Assembly (NCBI GenBank): GCA_027579435.1
Contig: JANBPK010001064.1
Coordinates: 6,696 to 70,695 of the forward strand
Length of the DNA stretch: 64,000 nucleotides
Reading direction: 5' to 3'
DNA from: Candolleomyces eurysporus
Taxonomy: Eukaryota > Basidiomycota > Agaricomycetes > Agaricales > Psathyrellaceae
Positions 35,658 to 47,500 of the stretch are shown piece after piece. The position numbers and the translations under genes are program-made. A model generated the notes under the pieces. The model was not told the origin of the DNA. It did not search any database and saw only the letters and a list, made by a program, of their open reading frames with translations. Each line of letters opens with the position of its first letter. Within the stretch, counting starts at the first letter, position 1.

Positions 35658-37153
35658 ATGGCCCCTTCAGTTGCAGAGGTAGAGAAGCCCGCTCAGCCGA
35701 ATCCCGTCGAGGCTGCTAAGACCGGTGGAAAGCATCTCGTCACTCCTGACCCTGTGAGTGCCATCATCTGCATCTCATCTCCATTTCCACTAATTTCTAT
35801 CCTTTTCCAAGTCTTACGCATACGCCAAGTATGTTCCCTATGGAGAGGAAGTGACTCAAACCCACCCACCGCTCGAGTACTTCGGTAAGCTGGCTTTGTT
35901 GAGTTCGAATGCGACAGTTTTCTGATCATTGACAGACCATGTTGACCCTGGATCCCGAGCCAACCCAGCCAAGCCGAATCTTCTCACTCCTGAAGCAAAA
36001 CTGCACCACCTCAGCCCTTATTTAGGCACTGAAGTCGCTGGTATTCAGCTCTCGAAGCTATCCAAAGAAGGGTTGGACGAACTGGCTCTGTTCGTCGCAG
36101 AGAGAAAGCTCGTGATCTTCAGGGACCAAGACTTGAAGGATACCTCACCAGACGAGCAATTGGCCTTTACTAAGTGCGTATAATAATCCCTTATCTCTGT
36201 TAGAGTCAGCGTTTACCAAGCAATGCTGCTAGGCACTTTGGAGTTCCCCATGTTCACCCACTCCCTATGAACGTCAAAGACTATCCTTCGCTCTTCACTA
36301 GTAAGTGATGCACCTGGTTTTGTCAATATCCGCGGTCTTAACGTTCTATGCGTACGCAACCCTCAGCCTACCGCGACGAAAACGCTCAAGGTTTCGCTAC
36401 CTCCCTAACACAGGACAAGATCAACTACCTCGGCTGGCACTCCGACATTTCCTTTGAAAAGCAACCGGCTGGCACGACCTTCTTTTACATTCTCGATGGC
36501 GTAAGCATCCATTGGCCAACTATTTCTCGTTTCACCTCCTAACCCACCCACGTTTGTTGCAGCCTGAAGTAGGCGGAGACACCCTCTACCTCTCCACAGT
36601 CGAAGCCTATAACCGTCTCTCGCCTGAGTTCAAGAAGCTCCTCATCGGTCTCAAGGCAGTCCATTCGGCGGCTCCATTCGATCGTGTATCTTATGCTCAG
36701 GGTTCTAAGCTTCGACGAGAGCGTGTCGAGACTGAGGTGATTACTAACATTGTGTTTTCCTCTCGCCTTAGAGATCTAATTCTTTTGCAAGCACCCGATC
36801 GTTAGAGTGCACCCTGTGACTGGAGAGAAGTCGCTCTACGTCAATTCCAACTTCACCACCCACATTGTTGGTTTCAAGAAGGAAGAGTCCGATGCTCTGC
36901 TCAAGTTCCTTTATGATCATATCGCCAAGGGCGCCGATTATCAGGTTCGAGCATCGTATAGACCGGGTACCGTTGCTATCTGGGTGCGTAATCCGACTTT
37001 CTCATGGTTGCCTTCCGACTGACTCTGGGATGATTCCAGGATAATCGCGTTACTGCTCACTCGATCGTCCCCGATTTCGAGAGCAAGCTCAGGAGGCATC
37101 ATATCCGGTTGACGCCTCAAGCTGAGAAGCCTATAGCTGCGACTGAGCCTTGA
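35658..37153 (+). CDS. TauD/TfdA-family 2-oxoglutarate dioxygenase (sulfonate dioxygenase-like, JLP1 type)
   Basis: Fe(II)/2-oxoglutarate-dependent oxygenase of the taurine/sulfonate dioxygenase family. Such enzymes oxidise alkylsulfonates or sulfate esters, releasing sulfur for assimilation. Exons join in frame from MAPSVAEVEKP (35658) through YAYAKYVPYGEEV, LTPEAKLHHLSPYLGTEVAGIQLSKL, LVIFRDQDL, and HFGVPHVHPLPMNVKDYPSLF. The iron motif HxD is His183-Asp185 in LGWHSDISFE; the distal His is in NRVTAHSIVPD. The 2-oxoglutarate-binding Arg is probably in the following RRHHIRLTPQ. It also contains GGDTLYLSTVEAYNRLSPEF and HPVTGEKSLYVN. Length (about 390 residues) fits fungal homologues. A decayed copy with its promoter region lies at 62600-63650. 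Substrate is not determinable from sequence. Confidence 0.88.
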
Positions 37154-38428
37154 AGCTAGAAGTACTGAATGTAAACTGGTGTATTTCAATATATCCTTCA
37201 GCGATATCGACTCGGTAGATAATTAGTCTAAGCGTGATGGGGTACCAATGGATCAATGGATAGGAAGATATAGACAACACGAGCGCGCATCTAATGACTC
37301 AAAAATGATTTGACCCAAGCGATGCTATAAAACCCGTTGGATCTCCCCACATCCGCTCATCTGTATTATCAGACCACCGCGAGTTGACGCTGATAGGGTC
37401 CAGGGCATTTCGAGATAAGATCTATGGTTCACGCAGAATGGAAGAGAGTACCCGAGAACGTGTGGTTTGTCCAACGGGGCAAATGGCTCGAATTTCTGCT
37501 TCATAGAAGCTCAGATCCTTCCCTTTGAATAAGTTCGCTTTCTATCAGCGAAGATAGTAAACGGTTCTGATGGGTCAATTTTATCCAGCAAACCCCTTCC
37601 ATCGGAGACCAATTTGTCACATCGGAATTTGGACACGATGACAAGGACAACCAACCCGTGCCAGGGGTATGTTCAAAAACGTTGAGTAGCTTGCTTGCAA
37701 TTGCCTTTCGAATCATGTGGACAGCTTTTCGTAAGTACTCCGGAGCTGATTGTGCATCAGTGTTCTCCTTTCGGAACGTAATTCTTTGCTCATCCGTTCT
37801 TCCAAATTTTGAAGGTTTCATATTGACGGTAGGATGTAGAGATTGAGGGAGGGAAATCGCGGACGCAGTCCGAATAAACCGCATCTTTGCCAATTCTTAG
37901 TTTTTCGGCAGGAGGAATTTTCCGATCTCGAGCTAGGAATACGGAATAAGATCTGAAGAGATCCTCCGCGCTGCGAGGACAAGAAGGGATTGACGTGAGA
38001 AAAGGACTGTTTTCTGTACCGGTCAAAGGGAGCACTCAGTAGTTGTCGCCAGAATTGCATTCGTTTTGAATGCTCATGGATCTTTGCCTCCACTCAGAGC
38101 CGTTCGATATAGTGACAATCTCCGAGGGTCTCGACGGCACCGTCTACCACCTTAATTTTGTCTCGTCAGCGCTCTAATTCTTCCCATTTGATCGGAAGGA
38201 GCTTCAAGTTGATTCCCCAAAAGGAATTATGGGCGTCTATCATTCCACAGGGATGCTTGCTGGCATGGTCCACGCTTCCGTTCGTCTTCAACATCTCAGT
38301 CCCCGCTATCCGCACGCATACGTGTGTGTTATCCTCTCTACGTGGACCTGAAGTGGTACGAAGCTCGTCTTATCCCCCGTCTGCCGCTCGATGACTGACA
38401 TTTACATGATTGGCTTACAGCTCCTAAG
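37154..38428. other. Intergenic; right part is the 5' portion of the G-alpha array repeat unit
   Basis: From about 37892 (TTTTTCGGCAGGAGGAATTTT) to 38428 the sequence matches the DNA in front of the other G-alpha-like copies, including a block with CGCACGCATACGTGTGT near 38312. No separate gene is seen; open frames at 37501-38093 lack recognisable features. Confidence 0.6.
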
Positions 38429-40287
38429 ATGCTGGATCAGGGCGATGACGATCCCTTTGCCATTTTCCTAACACCACCAAGAAACGAGAGTAACGCTGAA
38501 CGCGTGGCACGGGAAATTCGTGTAGCTGAGGCCAAGAAGAGGAGTGAGAACATCGACCAGGAGATTGTGGGAGAAAGGGAGAGGCTGATGAGCGCGGAAA
38601 AACTCCACGCAAGGGTGGCGTTGCTGGGGGGGACTGAAAGCGGTCTGTCGTAGTCTCCTACTCACTTCTTGAGTCTTCGCTCACGCTCATATCTGCTCAG
38701 GGAAGTCCGAGATGATCAAGAGTGAGTGGTCGTGTACTTCTCACCGCAATGAATAGCGTCGGCTCTGACTGCCAATTCGGAAGATTTGCGAATGCATCAT
38801 GACAGAGAAGGATGGAATGCGGAGCTTGCAAAGTGGAGATGCGTTATCCAGCTCAAGCTGGTTAAATCGGTCATCACTATCCTCAATACATTGCAGGCGG
38901 AAGGCCAAGATCAATGGCTCAATGGATGTCCGGACGCTGCCCCCAAAGGAGCAATTGGGCCCACTTCTATGAATGGACCTGTGGTGACTCTTTCGTGTCC
39001 AGAGATTGCATCTAGCCAGAAAAGCGGCATTGAGAACGACCGCCAGCGTGTGCTACTCCGACTAGCTCCTCTCAGACGCGTTGAACAAAACCTGCAGAAA
39101 TGGCTTAGTACCTCTGCCGAAGAGACCGCACACCTAGCCGGTAAGAAGGAGTGGGTAAAGGAACATGAGGATGCGGTCATGATGATTTCTATGTGTCGAG
39201 AAGACATTAAGACCGTGTGGATGGACAAGAAGGTTCAAGTGTCACTCAGAGAGGGCAAGATACAGCTTGAGGAATCGGCAGAGTTGTAAGCCCTCAGCCA
39301 GACCCTTCATACTTTCTTCTTTGCTTATCCTCTGTCACAGCTTTCTCGAAGAGGTCGACCGAGTTGCCTCTCGCAACTATATTCCATCTGATGAAGATGC
39401 TGCGCGAGTCCGCTCGCGACCTGTTGTTCAGGAATATTGGATTAATGTCGGGCAATGTGTCGACTATTTACCTGAGAAAGAGTGGTGCTTGTATGATATC
39501 TCAAGACCGAGAATCTCAAGGGACGTATGGATTCCATATTTTGAAGGGTTACGCGCAATTATGTTTTGTAAGTAAAAAAGCTCCATTCGCCCCCAAACCT
39601 ATCTGATGATTCGCTCAAATTCTTTAGTTTTTGGTGAGTATACTCGAGCTCCCTTGGGTAGTAGTTTACCTCCACTTCTAGGCTAATCGTTTACGCGCAG
39701 ATCTCTCGGGGTTCAACAGCCCCTTATCGGAGGGCTCGAAGGTAACACAGCTCGAGGACTCGGTTATCCTCTGGCGCACGATCTGCGAATCTCCGCTACT
39801 CCAAAAAGCTAGCCTCATTCTCTTCTTGACCAGAGGTGACTTGCTTAAGCATAAAATTGAGTCGGGAATTCAGGTCAAAGACTATGTCTCTAGTTATGGT
39901 GATCGGCCAAATGAGGTCGGCACGGTTGTTGAATGTCAGTTGTCGATTGCAGTCGTTGCGAATCTACTTACCTTGCGATCACTATAGACTTCAAACAACA
40001 CTTAGAGGCTATAGCCAATCGTCGCGCAACAGATAAAAGATCACCATTATTCGTCTGCACTACATCAAACGTGGTGCGTGATACATTGTCCTTTAAGCTC
40101 TTTTTCGCCATCGATTCAAATGTTCGTTTGCTTCATAGGATGTTCGCACAATGGAGACCGCTATCAGAATCGGTTCGTCGTTCATTTTGCTTGCACATAT
40201 TTCGCTCTCATGACCCACTTTCTCTAAACGACAGTCAAAGAGATTGGCCTCCGCCAAAATCTCAGCAGTCTGGATACCCGCGACTGA
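38429..40287 (+). CDS. G-protein alpha subunit-like protein, array copy 1
   Basis: Divergent member of the basidiomycete-expanded G-alpha family. It starts MLDQGDDDPFAIFLTPP and has the charged N-terminal helix AKKRSENIDQEI. The P-loop GGTESGKSEMIK is built across the first intron (exon 1 ends 38642, exon 2 is 38701-38721). The helical domain WRCVIQLKLVKSV opens exon 3 (from 38784). A switch region DISRPRISRDVWIPYFEGLRAIMF replaces the canonical DVGGQR. A 6-nt microexon (39628-39633) precedes LSGFN, and VKDYVSSYGDRPNEV follows. The guanine-specificity NKxD site reads TRGD, and the G5 region reads CTTSNV. The end METAIRIVKEIGLRQ is at 40287. The reading frame is intact, so the protein may be made. 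It is unlikely to hydrolyse GTP normally, because the catalytic Gln position holds Pro and the two Gly are lost. Confidence 0.72.
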
Positions 40288-41172
40288 CAAGAACACACTC
40301 TTGTCAAGATCTACCAACGCTCTAGAGCTATCGACTACAGACTACGATGAAAAGGAGGCGCCCACGCCGGTATAGAGCACTTTTGCTTTCCATCGTTTTT
40401 CCCGAGCTTCCACCTTACTTTATCTGGGCGAATCCAATTTGCAACGTACTCTACGAAACCAATTGCTCTTCTGGGGACTCTGCAGGTGACGAGCTCAAGC
40501 TCCCGTCAGCCATCTCGAAGATGGACCAGTCGGGGAACAGTAATATATCAATGTATCAGACTCTCACAGTTATGGACTTACATAAAGATGGAACGAACGA
40601 ACCGACACTGACTTGACGAGATCCAAACGGGACCGACCATCAAGGCACCATGGGCGTTAATGGAGCGCTAATCTGCCACTGATTCTCAGTTTTTTGACAG
40701 GAGGAATTTTTAAGCTCGAACAAGATCTGACAAAATCTTCCGTACTGGAACCAGGGGGTTTCACTCGGATCGACGTGAGAAAACAGCTGTGGTTTGCACT
40801 GGTCAAAGGGGGGCACTCAGTAGTTGTCGCCAAAGTTGGATTCATTTAGAATGTTCTCCGAGGGTCTGTATGCCACTTTAATTCCGTCTCGTCAGCGCCC
40901 ATAGTCTTCCCACAGCCGCGTGCAATAATACAGTTCGATTCCCGAAAATAATTCACAGGCGTCTATCATTCTGCACAAAGAGGCTTGCTGGCAAGGTTCG
41001 GGCTTCCGCTCGTCTTGTCAGCTTCTCAATCCTGGATAACCGCACGCATACGTGTATAGTATCCGCTCAAAGTAAACCTAAAGTGGTACGAAGCTCGCCT
41101 TGCCCTCCCTCTGCCGCTCGATGACCGGCATGTTCTGATTGAGAGCTACATGATTCGCCTACAGCTTCTGAG
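40288..41172. other. Array spacer: trailer of copy 1 and leader of copy 2
   Basis: Non-coding part of the repeat unit. It contains the trailer motif at about 40600-40650, CAGGAGGAATTTT at 40698, and the GCACGCATACGTG block near 41044. Confidence 0.65.
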
Positions 41173-41893
41173 ATGATGGATTTGGGCGACGACGATCCCC
41201 TTGCCATTTTCCTAAGACCACCAAAGAACGAGAGTAACGCTGAACGCGTGGCACGGGAAATTCGTGAGGCTGAGGCCAAGAAGAGGAGTGAGGACATCGA
41301 CCAGGAGATTGTCGAAGAAAGGGAGAGGTTGATGAGGGCGGAGGAATTCCAAACAAGGTTGGCGTTACTAGGGGGATCAGAAGGCGGCTTGTCATAGTCT
41401 CCTATTCATTTCTTGAATCTCTGCTCACGTTCATCTTTGCTCAGGGAAGTCCGAAATGATCAAGAGTGAGTGGTCCTGTACCTATAACCGCAATAACTGG
41501 CGTCGGCTCTGAATGCTAGTTTGGAAGATTTGCAAATTCATTATGGCAGAGAAGAATGGACTGCGGAGCTTGCGAGGTGGAGATGCGTTATCCAGCTCAA
41601 GCTGGTTAAATCGGTCATCATAATCCTTGATGCATTGGAGGCGGAAGGCCGAGGTGAACGACCTGCCGCCATTGAGGAACTCCGCCAGCTTGTGCTACTC
41701 TGACTAGCTCCCCTCAGACGCGTCGAACAGAACCTGCATACATGGATTAATGCCTCGGTAGAAGAGATTACGCACGTAGCTGGTGGCGCACAGTGGCAAA
41801 AGGAGCGTGAGGACGCAACCCATGATGGTGATCGCTATGTGTCGAGAAGACATTAAAACCGTCTGGATGGACGAGAAGGTTCAATTATCCCGA
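41173..41893 (+). pseudogene. G-alpha-like array copy 2, broken and truncated
   Basis: The start MMDLGDDDPLAIFLRPP and N-terminal helix are intact, and the P-loop becomes GGSEGGKSEMIK across the intron (the exon 1 donor reads GC instead of GT). Exon 3 has a stop codon (CTC TGA, 41699-41703) where the other copies read LLRLAPL, and an extra two bases near 41818 shift the frame again. Similarity to the other copies ends at about 41893, in the sequence corresponding to DEKVQL. It is followed directly by an inverted NACHT gene fragment, and the whole C-terminal half is missing. No functional product is expected. Confidence 0.82.
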
Positions 41894-42436
41894 AGAGAGA
41901 TGAGCGCCTTTCATAAACTTTTGGAAAGAGGGGTGAACGAAGATGTTGTCAATGTTTTCAGCACCGTTCTCGATTCGAAGAACCGCATGTAGGGGTCGGA
42001 GGGCTTTGAGTCCGTTGCCAGCTAATCGCATTAACATACAATCCAGAAGGCGGAGAGCCGCATCACAAAGATTTTCCACGTAGTGGGTCCGGTCAAACGC
42101 CATAACATCTGCATCATATGGGGTCGGTTTTTCGGGGGGCAGGATCGCACGATTTGCCTGTACAGCTCGTAGGGGGAGAAGAATAGCGTGTAATGCTCAA
42201 TGTCTGGACTGGATTCGTGGTCGTCATCGTATGGATTGTCAATATGGCGAATAACGGTGGCAGCGTATAGCATGTGGCCACCACTCCTCCCAACGAGCTT
42301 CTGCTCCTCTGACCACTTGCCGTCCCTTCCTGCAGGGTCGAGAGACTTTGCGATGCGAGACAGCTCGGCCCGCACAAATCTCGGAACATTGTTCATGTGG
42401 TCCCCAATCTTGTAGAGGTCAATAACTTCAGCACGA
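41893..42436 (-). pseudogene. Inverted fragment of the neighbouring NACHT gene inside array copy 2
   Basis: On the minus strand this matches the middle of the NACHT gene (51010-51595): RFVRAELSRIAKSLDPAGRDGKW, SGGHMLYAATVIRHID and SCPPKNRPHMMQ are readable. It carries a roughly 33-nt in-frame loss (DPRKLLRDIIE segment) and a roughly 10-nt loss near 42110 that shifts the frame. The edges are sharp: left at an AAGAGAGATGAGCGC shared junction, right after GTAGAGGTCAATAACTTCA. It contains no NACHT P-loop. The fragment replaced the 3' half of the G-alpha-like gene. Confidence 0.85.
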
Positions 42437-43529
42437 CACAACCAGAGTCTGAAGCTCACGACGGAGAATTCAAACTCCGATGGTGGGCACAGATTCCTGG
42501 ACATCAAAGTCCAGGTTTGTAATGGGAACAGCGTCTTGAGCGAAAAGTGACTGCATTTAAAGCAAGCGGACAGAGCAAGTGCCCAGGTGTGCAACGGGCT
42601 ACTCCTCTGGCTGTACATAAAAAGAACGAGCTAAGCGACACTGATTTGACGAGATCAAAACGGGACCAACCATCTAGGCACCATGAGCGTCAATTGAGCG
42701 CTAATCTGCCACTAATTCTCAGTTTTTCACAGGAGGAATTTTCGATGTCAAGCAACATCTGACGAGATTCTCTGCACTGGGACAACGGGCTTTCGCTCGG
42801 ATTGACGTGAGAAAGCAACTGTTTTTTGCAGCGGTCAAANGGGGGGCAATGGTCGGAAGTTTCGCAGGACCGTGAAGTGACAACGCATGATAATAACGGA
42901 AAACTTTGTCCCGGAGTGATGGCCGTGATAAGGATTGATAACGGCTGGATTCAATGAGTTAGGATTGCCCATATGCCAGCTCGAGCATGGCCTTCCTTGT
43001 TCTTTATTGCTGCACAGAGATCATAAATATTGTTACATTAATAAATATCCTTGAAAAGTACAAGCTCTCCGTGATTTAAACGCACATAGGCACCTGCAAT
43101 GAAGCAGATTGGATTGTCACGGCCCCACGGCAATCATCACACAGTGATAAATGGGACACTTGTGATCCCGCACTCGATAGCTGTCGCCAGATTTTGAATG
43201 TTCTCCGAGAGTCTCAACGGCACCGTTTAGCACCTTCGTTTTGTCTCATCAGCGCCCGAATTCTTCCCATATCCGCGCAGAATAATACAGTTTGATTCCC
43301 CAAAAATAATTCGTGGGCGTCTATCATTCCGCACAGGGATGCTTGCTGGCATAGTCCACGCTTCTGCTCCTCTTGTCAGCTTCTCAATCCCCGCTATCCG
43401 CACGCATACGTGTGTAGTATCCTCTCGAAGTACACCTTAAGTGGTACGAAGCTCGCCTTGTCTTCCCTCCGCCTTCGATGACCGACATGTTCTGATCGAG
43501 AGCTACCTGATTGACCTACAGCTTCTGGA
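42437..43529. other. Unassigned 170 bp, then trailer and leader of the array unit
   Basis: 42437-42610 has no match that I recognise elsewhere in the window. From about 42620 the unit trailer and leader resume. The segment 42840-43140 (after an N beside a G run) is an extra piece not seen in the other leaders. The leader block before copy 3 resumes near 43190. Confidence 0.5.
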
Positions 43530-45351
43530 ATGATGGATCCGGGTGACGACGATCCTTTTGCCATCTTCCTAAGACATCCAAAGGACGAGAGTAACGCTGA
43601 ACGCGTGGCACGGGAAATTCGTGAGGCTGAAGCCAAGAAGAGGAGTGAGGACATCGACCGGGAGATTGTCGAAGAAAGGGAGAGGCTGATGAGGGCGGAG
43701 GAATTCCAAACAAGGGTGGCGTTGCTAGGGGGGGTCAGAAAGCGGTTCGCCAGAGTTTCATATTTACTTCTTGAAACTCTGCTCACGTTCATCTTTGCTC
43801 AGGAAAGTTCGAAATGATCAAGAGTGAGTGGTCATGTACCTCTAACCGCAATAACTGGCGTCGGCTCTGACTGCTAGTTTGGAAGATTTGCGAATGCACC
43901 ATGGGAGAGAAGAATGGAATGCGGAGCTTGCGAAGTGGAGATGCGTTATCCAGCTCAAGCTGGTTAAATCGGTCATCATAATCCTTGATGCATTGGAGGC
44001 GGAAGGCCGAGGTGAACGACTCACCGCCATTGAGGAACTCCGCCAGCTTTTGCTACTCCGACTAGCTCCTCTCAGACGCGTCGAACAGAACCTGCATAGA
44101 GCGATTAATGCCTCGGCCGAAGAGATTACGCCTGCAGCTCTTGACGCACAGTGGCAAAAGGAGGGTGAGGACGCAACTATGGTGATCGCTATGTGTCGAG
44201 AAGACATTAAATCCGCCTGGATGGGCGAGAAGGTTCAATTATTACTCAGAGAGGGCAAGATACACTTTGAGGACTCGGCAAAGTTGTACGCTCTCAACCA
44301 GACTTTGCACACTTTCGTCCATACTCATCGTCTGCCACAGCCTTTTCGAAGCAGTCGATCGAATCACCTCTCGCGACTACACTCCATCTGAGGAAGATGT
44401 TGCGCATGTCCGCTTGCGACCTGTTGTTCAAGAGTGTCGGATTAAATTCCAGCGATCTTTCGATTCTACTGGAGGTGTCTCCGAAACAGAGTGGCGCATA
44501 TATGACATTGCAACACAGAGAATGTCAAAGAACGCATGGATCCCATATTTCGAAGGGTTGCTTGCGATTATGTTTTGTAAGCGAATAGCTTCATTCTCGT
44601 CCGAGTCTATCTGAATATTCACTCAAACTCTTCAGTTGTTGGTGAGCATACTCGAGCTCCCTGGAGCCGTATTCTACCTCGACTTCCAGGCTAATGGGTT
44701 GCCCGCAGATATCTCAGGGTTTAACAAACCTTCATTGGACGGCTCGAGGTTAACGCGGCTCGAGGACTCGTTCATGCTGTGGCGAACAATCTGCGGATCT
44801 CAGTTACTCCAAGAAACTGGACTCATTCTCTTCTTGACCAACTGTGACCTCCTTCAGCAAAAACTGGAGTTGGGCATTCAGGTCAAAGACTATGTTCCGA
44901 GTTATGGCGATCGGCCAAACGAGGTCGGGAGGGTCGTGGAATGTCAGTTGTCGATTGCAGTCATTGTGGCTACACTCACCTTGCAATGACTGCAGACTTC
45001 AAAAACCACTTCAAAGCTATAGCCAAGAGCAAGCGCTGTCCAAAAAGTAGAAAATTACCATTAATTGTCCACATTACGTCGAATGTGGTACGTAACACAT
45101 TGTCTTTCTAAGCTCTTTCATCGATTCAAATGACCATTTGCTCTCATAGCATTTTCTCACAATGAAGACCGCTATTGGCATGGGTTCGTCGTTCATTTCT
45201 CAGCCTGCGTTCATCTCACTCTCTTGATACCCTTCTCCCAACAACAGTCGAAGACTATGTCTGGTTCAACAAGCTTAGCCTTGCCGGCCTGACGCCCATA
45301 ATCGCCAAGAGTACGCCGCAGTCAAGGTCTGCCAGTGCTAACGCCCTATAG
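43530..45351 (+). CDS. G-protein alpha subunit-like protein, array copy 3 (frameshift in P-loop exon)
   Basis: Full-length by structure: MMDPGDDDPFAIFLRHP, WRCVIQLKLVKSVIIILDALEAEGRGE, and SETEWRIYDIATQRMSKNAWIPYFEG. A microexon lies at 44636-44641, followed by ISGFNKPSLDGSRLTRLEDS, LILFLTNCDLL, VKDYVPSYGDRPNEV, HITSNV and MKTAIGMVEDYVWFNKLSLAGL, ending SANAL at 45351. Two defects are visible. A seven-G run (43728-43734) has one G more than the frame allows, just before the P-loop, and the P-loop exon gives SGKF instead of SGKS, losing the Mg-binding Ser. The switch II Gln is kept (ATQR), but the guanine-specificity NKxD reads TNCD. If the G run is a sequencing error, the protein would be about 370 residues; otherwise it is a pseudogene. 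Confidence 0.62.
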
Positions 45352-46605
45352 CTATTGGATACGATGTATGTTGATGACGAGGAGGAGTCGTCCATAATAT
45401 AGACCACTTCCTCTACTCCACTGCTGTCACTGGATTTTAATCTTGCTTCTTTCTGAGCGAATCCAAGTTGAAATGTATCCTACCAAACCAATCACTTTTC
45501 TGGAGACCCTAGTTTTTTCAGTGAACGAGCTCAAGGCCCCGTTCGAAGATGGATTACTCGGACTCAGGAACGGAGCGAGCAAACCCGACACTGACATGAT
45601 GAAACCGATCATCAAGGAATTGCGAGTGTTAATCTGTCACGACGGTCGGTTGCACTGGGGTTTTCTCGCGTAAGATGGGCCCTCTGTGGAGGCCGCAAAG
45701 TGACCGTCTCTGGATCAGTGGGGTTGTGATACGGCCCTGTACGACTGAATGCTGACTCGTAAATCGCACCGGCGTGGTCGATCGTCTCTCCTAGTCCTGC
45801 TATATATATCCTATCCTATTGTCGCGATTTTTTAGGTATGATATGAAGGAATAAGTGAATCGAGGAATATCTTCTACCGGTCCCTGTAGAAAGCGGGATT
45901 CGTTCATTTGATGATGGTTTGCTGGAGTCGTGCTTAATCATAGACAAGGCCATCACGGCAGCCCTCAACCCAGTAACAAAAATCATCACCCCTTCTGCCC
46001 CTCCTCATTAGCCCGAGCATCATCATGGACATTCAAAGCACTCTTATATATTTCCTTGTGGACATAAACTGAACCTTGCCTGAGTGGTAGAGGATGCCAC
46101 AGTGATGGTCGTGTCCATGTATGGAGTAGGACCCCGTAGGCGAAACCGCCATGTGCCGCAGGGAGTTGCGACTGCAGGTTGTTCGGATGGTCCCGCTTGG
46201 ATTAAGCTCACGAAATGTCTCGCAATAGGGTGAACCTCGGCTTACGAAGCCTGTTCTGGCAGGGAATGTGAGGCTCGTGCATGACGGAAGGGCACTTACA
46301 TGGAAGGAAAACCTCTAACAGCGAGGTCGGGGCGTTGATCGGAATAGCTTCAAGTTGGTTCAACCGAAATTCATCTGTCGATCATTCCGCGCACGCTCAG
46401 GATGTGCTGGCAAGATTCACGCTTCTGCTCGTCCATCAACATCTCTTTCCCCGCTATCCGCTCCGAGTCCCACACGTATCTTTTATCCTTCCAAAGTGGA
46501 CCTATAGTAGCCACGTACGAAGCTCGCCTTGCTNCCCCGTCTGCTACTCAATGACGACCGATATGTTCTGATCAAGAGCTACATGATTGAATTGGAGCTT
46601 TTAAG
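45352..46605. other. Array spacer with additional unique DNA
   Basis: The trailer of copy 3 ends near 45665 (CGACGGTCGGTTGCACTGG). About 700 bp of DNA unlike the other spacers follows (45670-46370), with no gene recognised. Then a short leader with a diverged GCTATCCGC block precedes copy 4. Confidence 0.5.
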
Positions 46606-46803
46606 ATGGTGGATCCGGATGACGACGATCCCTTTGCCATTATTTTAAAACCACCCGAAGACGAGAGTACAGCTCAGCGCGTGGCCCGGGAAGCTCGTAA
46701 GGCTGAGGCCAAGAAGAAGAGTGAGGAAATCGACCAGGAGTTGACGGGAGAAAGGGCGAGGCTGATGAGGGAGAACAGAGAGATTCCAAACAAGGTACTT
46801 TGA
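46606..46803 (+). pseudogene. G-alpha-like array copy 4, N-terminal remnant only
   Basis: Only the first exon remains: MVDPDDDDPFAIILKPPEDE, then AEAKKKSEEIDQELTGERARLM, ending at a stop after NREIPNKVL at the point where the others continue into the P-loop. From about 46885 the sequence is already the unit trailer (ATATCAGACTCTGACACTTATGG and GACCGACCATCAAGGCACC). Everything from the P-loop to the C-terminus has therefore been deleted. A short charged peptide could still be made, but it would bind no nucleotide. Confidence 0.75.
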
Positions 46804-47500
46804 TTGAGTGCTAAGGCTAGGAAAGGGTAAGAGAAATCAGACGAGGTATAATCGGTGCCCTTTCTTGGAACATAAGTGTCCAGTTTGCCCGGATTAAGCC
46901 ATTGTGATTTCAATATATCAGACTCTGACACTTATGGTCTTACATAAGAGAACGAGCGAACCGACACTGACTTGACGAGATCCAAACGGGACCGACCATC
47001 AAGGCACCATGGGCGTCAATTGAGCGTTCATCTGCCACTAATTCTCAGTTTTTCGACAGGAGGAATTTTCGATCTCGAACATCATCTGACGAGATTCTCC
47101 GCACTGGGATAAGGGGCTTGCACTCGGATTGACGTGAGACAACAGCTTTCTTTTTGCACAGGTCAAAGGGGGCACTCAGTAGTTGTCGAATGTTCTCCGA
47201 TGGTGGCGAGTGCACTGTCTGCCACCTTCATTTTGTCTCATCAGCGCCCAAAGTCTTCCCACAGCCGACTAGATTCCCATAAAATGGTTCATGGGTGTTT
47301 ATTACTACGCACAGGGATGCTTACTGGCATGGTCCACGCTTCCACTCGTCAGCTTCTCGATCCCCGCTATCCGCACGCATACGTGTGTGATATCCTCTAA
47401 GTGTAAACCTCAAGTGGTACGAGGCCTGCCTTGCCCTCCCTCTGTCTTAGATGATCGACATGTTCTGATCGAGGGCTGCATGATTGACCTAGCTTCTGAG
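46804..47500. other. Array spacer: trailer of copy 4 and leader of copy 5
   Basis: Contains the best-preserved trailer (46940-47030), then CAGGAGGAATTTT at 47057 and the CGCACGCATACGTG block near 47375. Confidence 0.65.
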
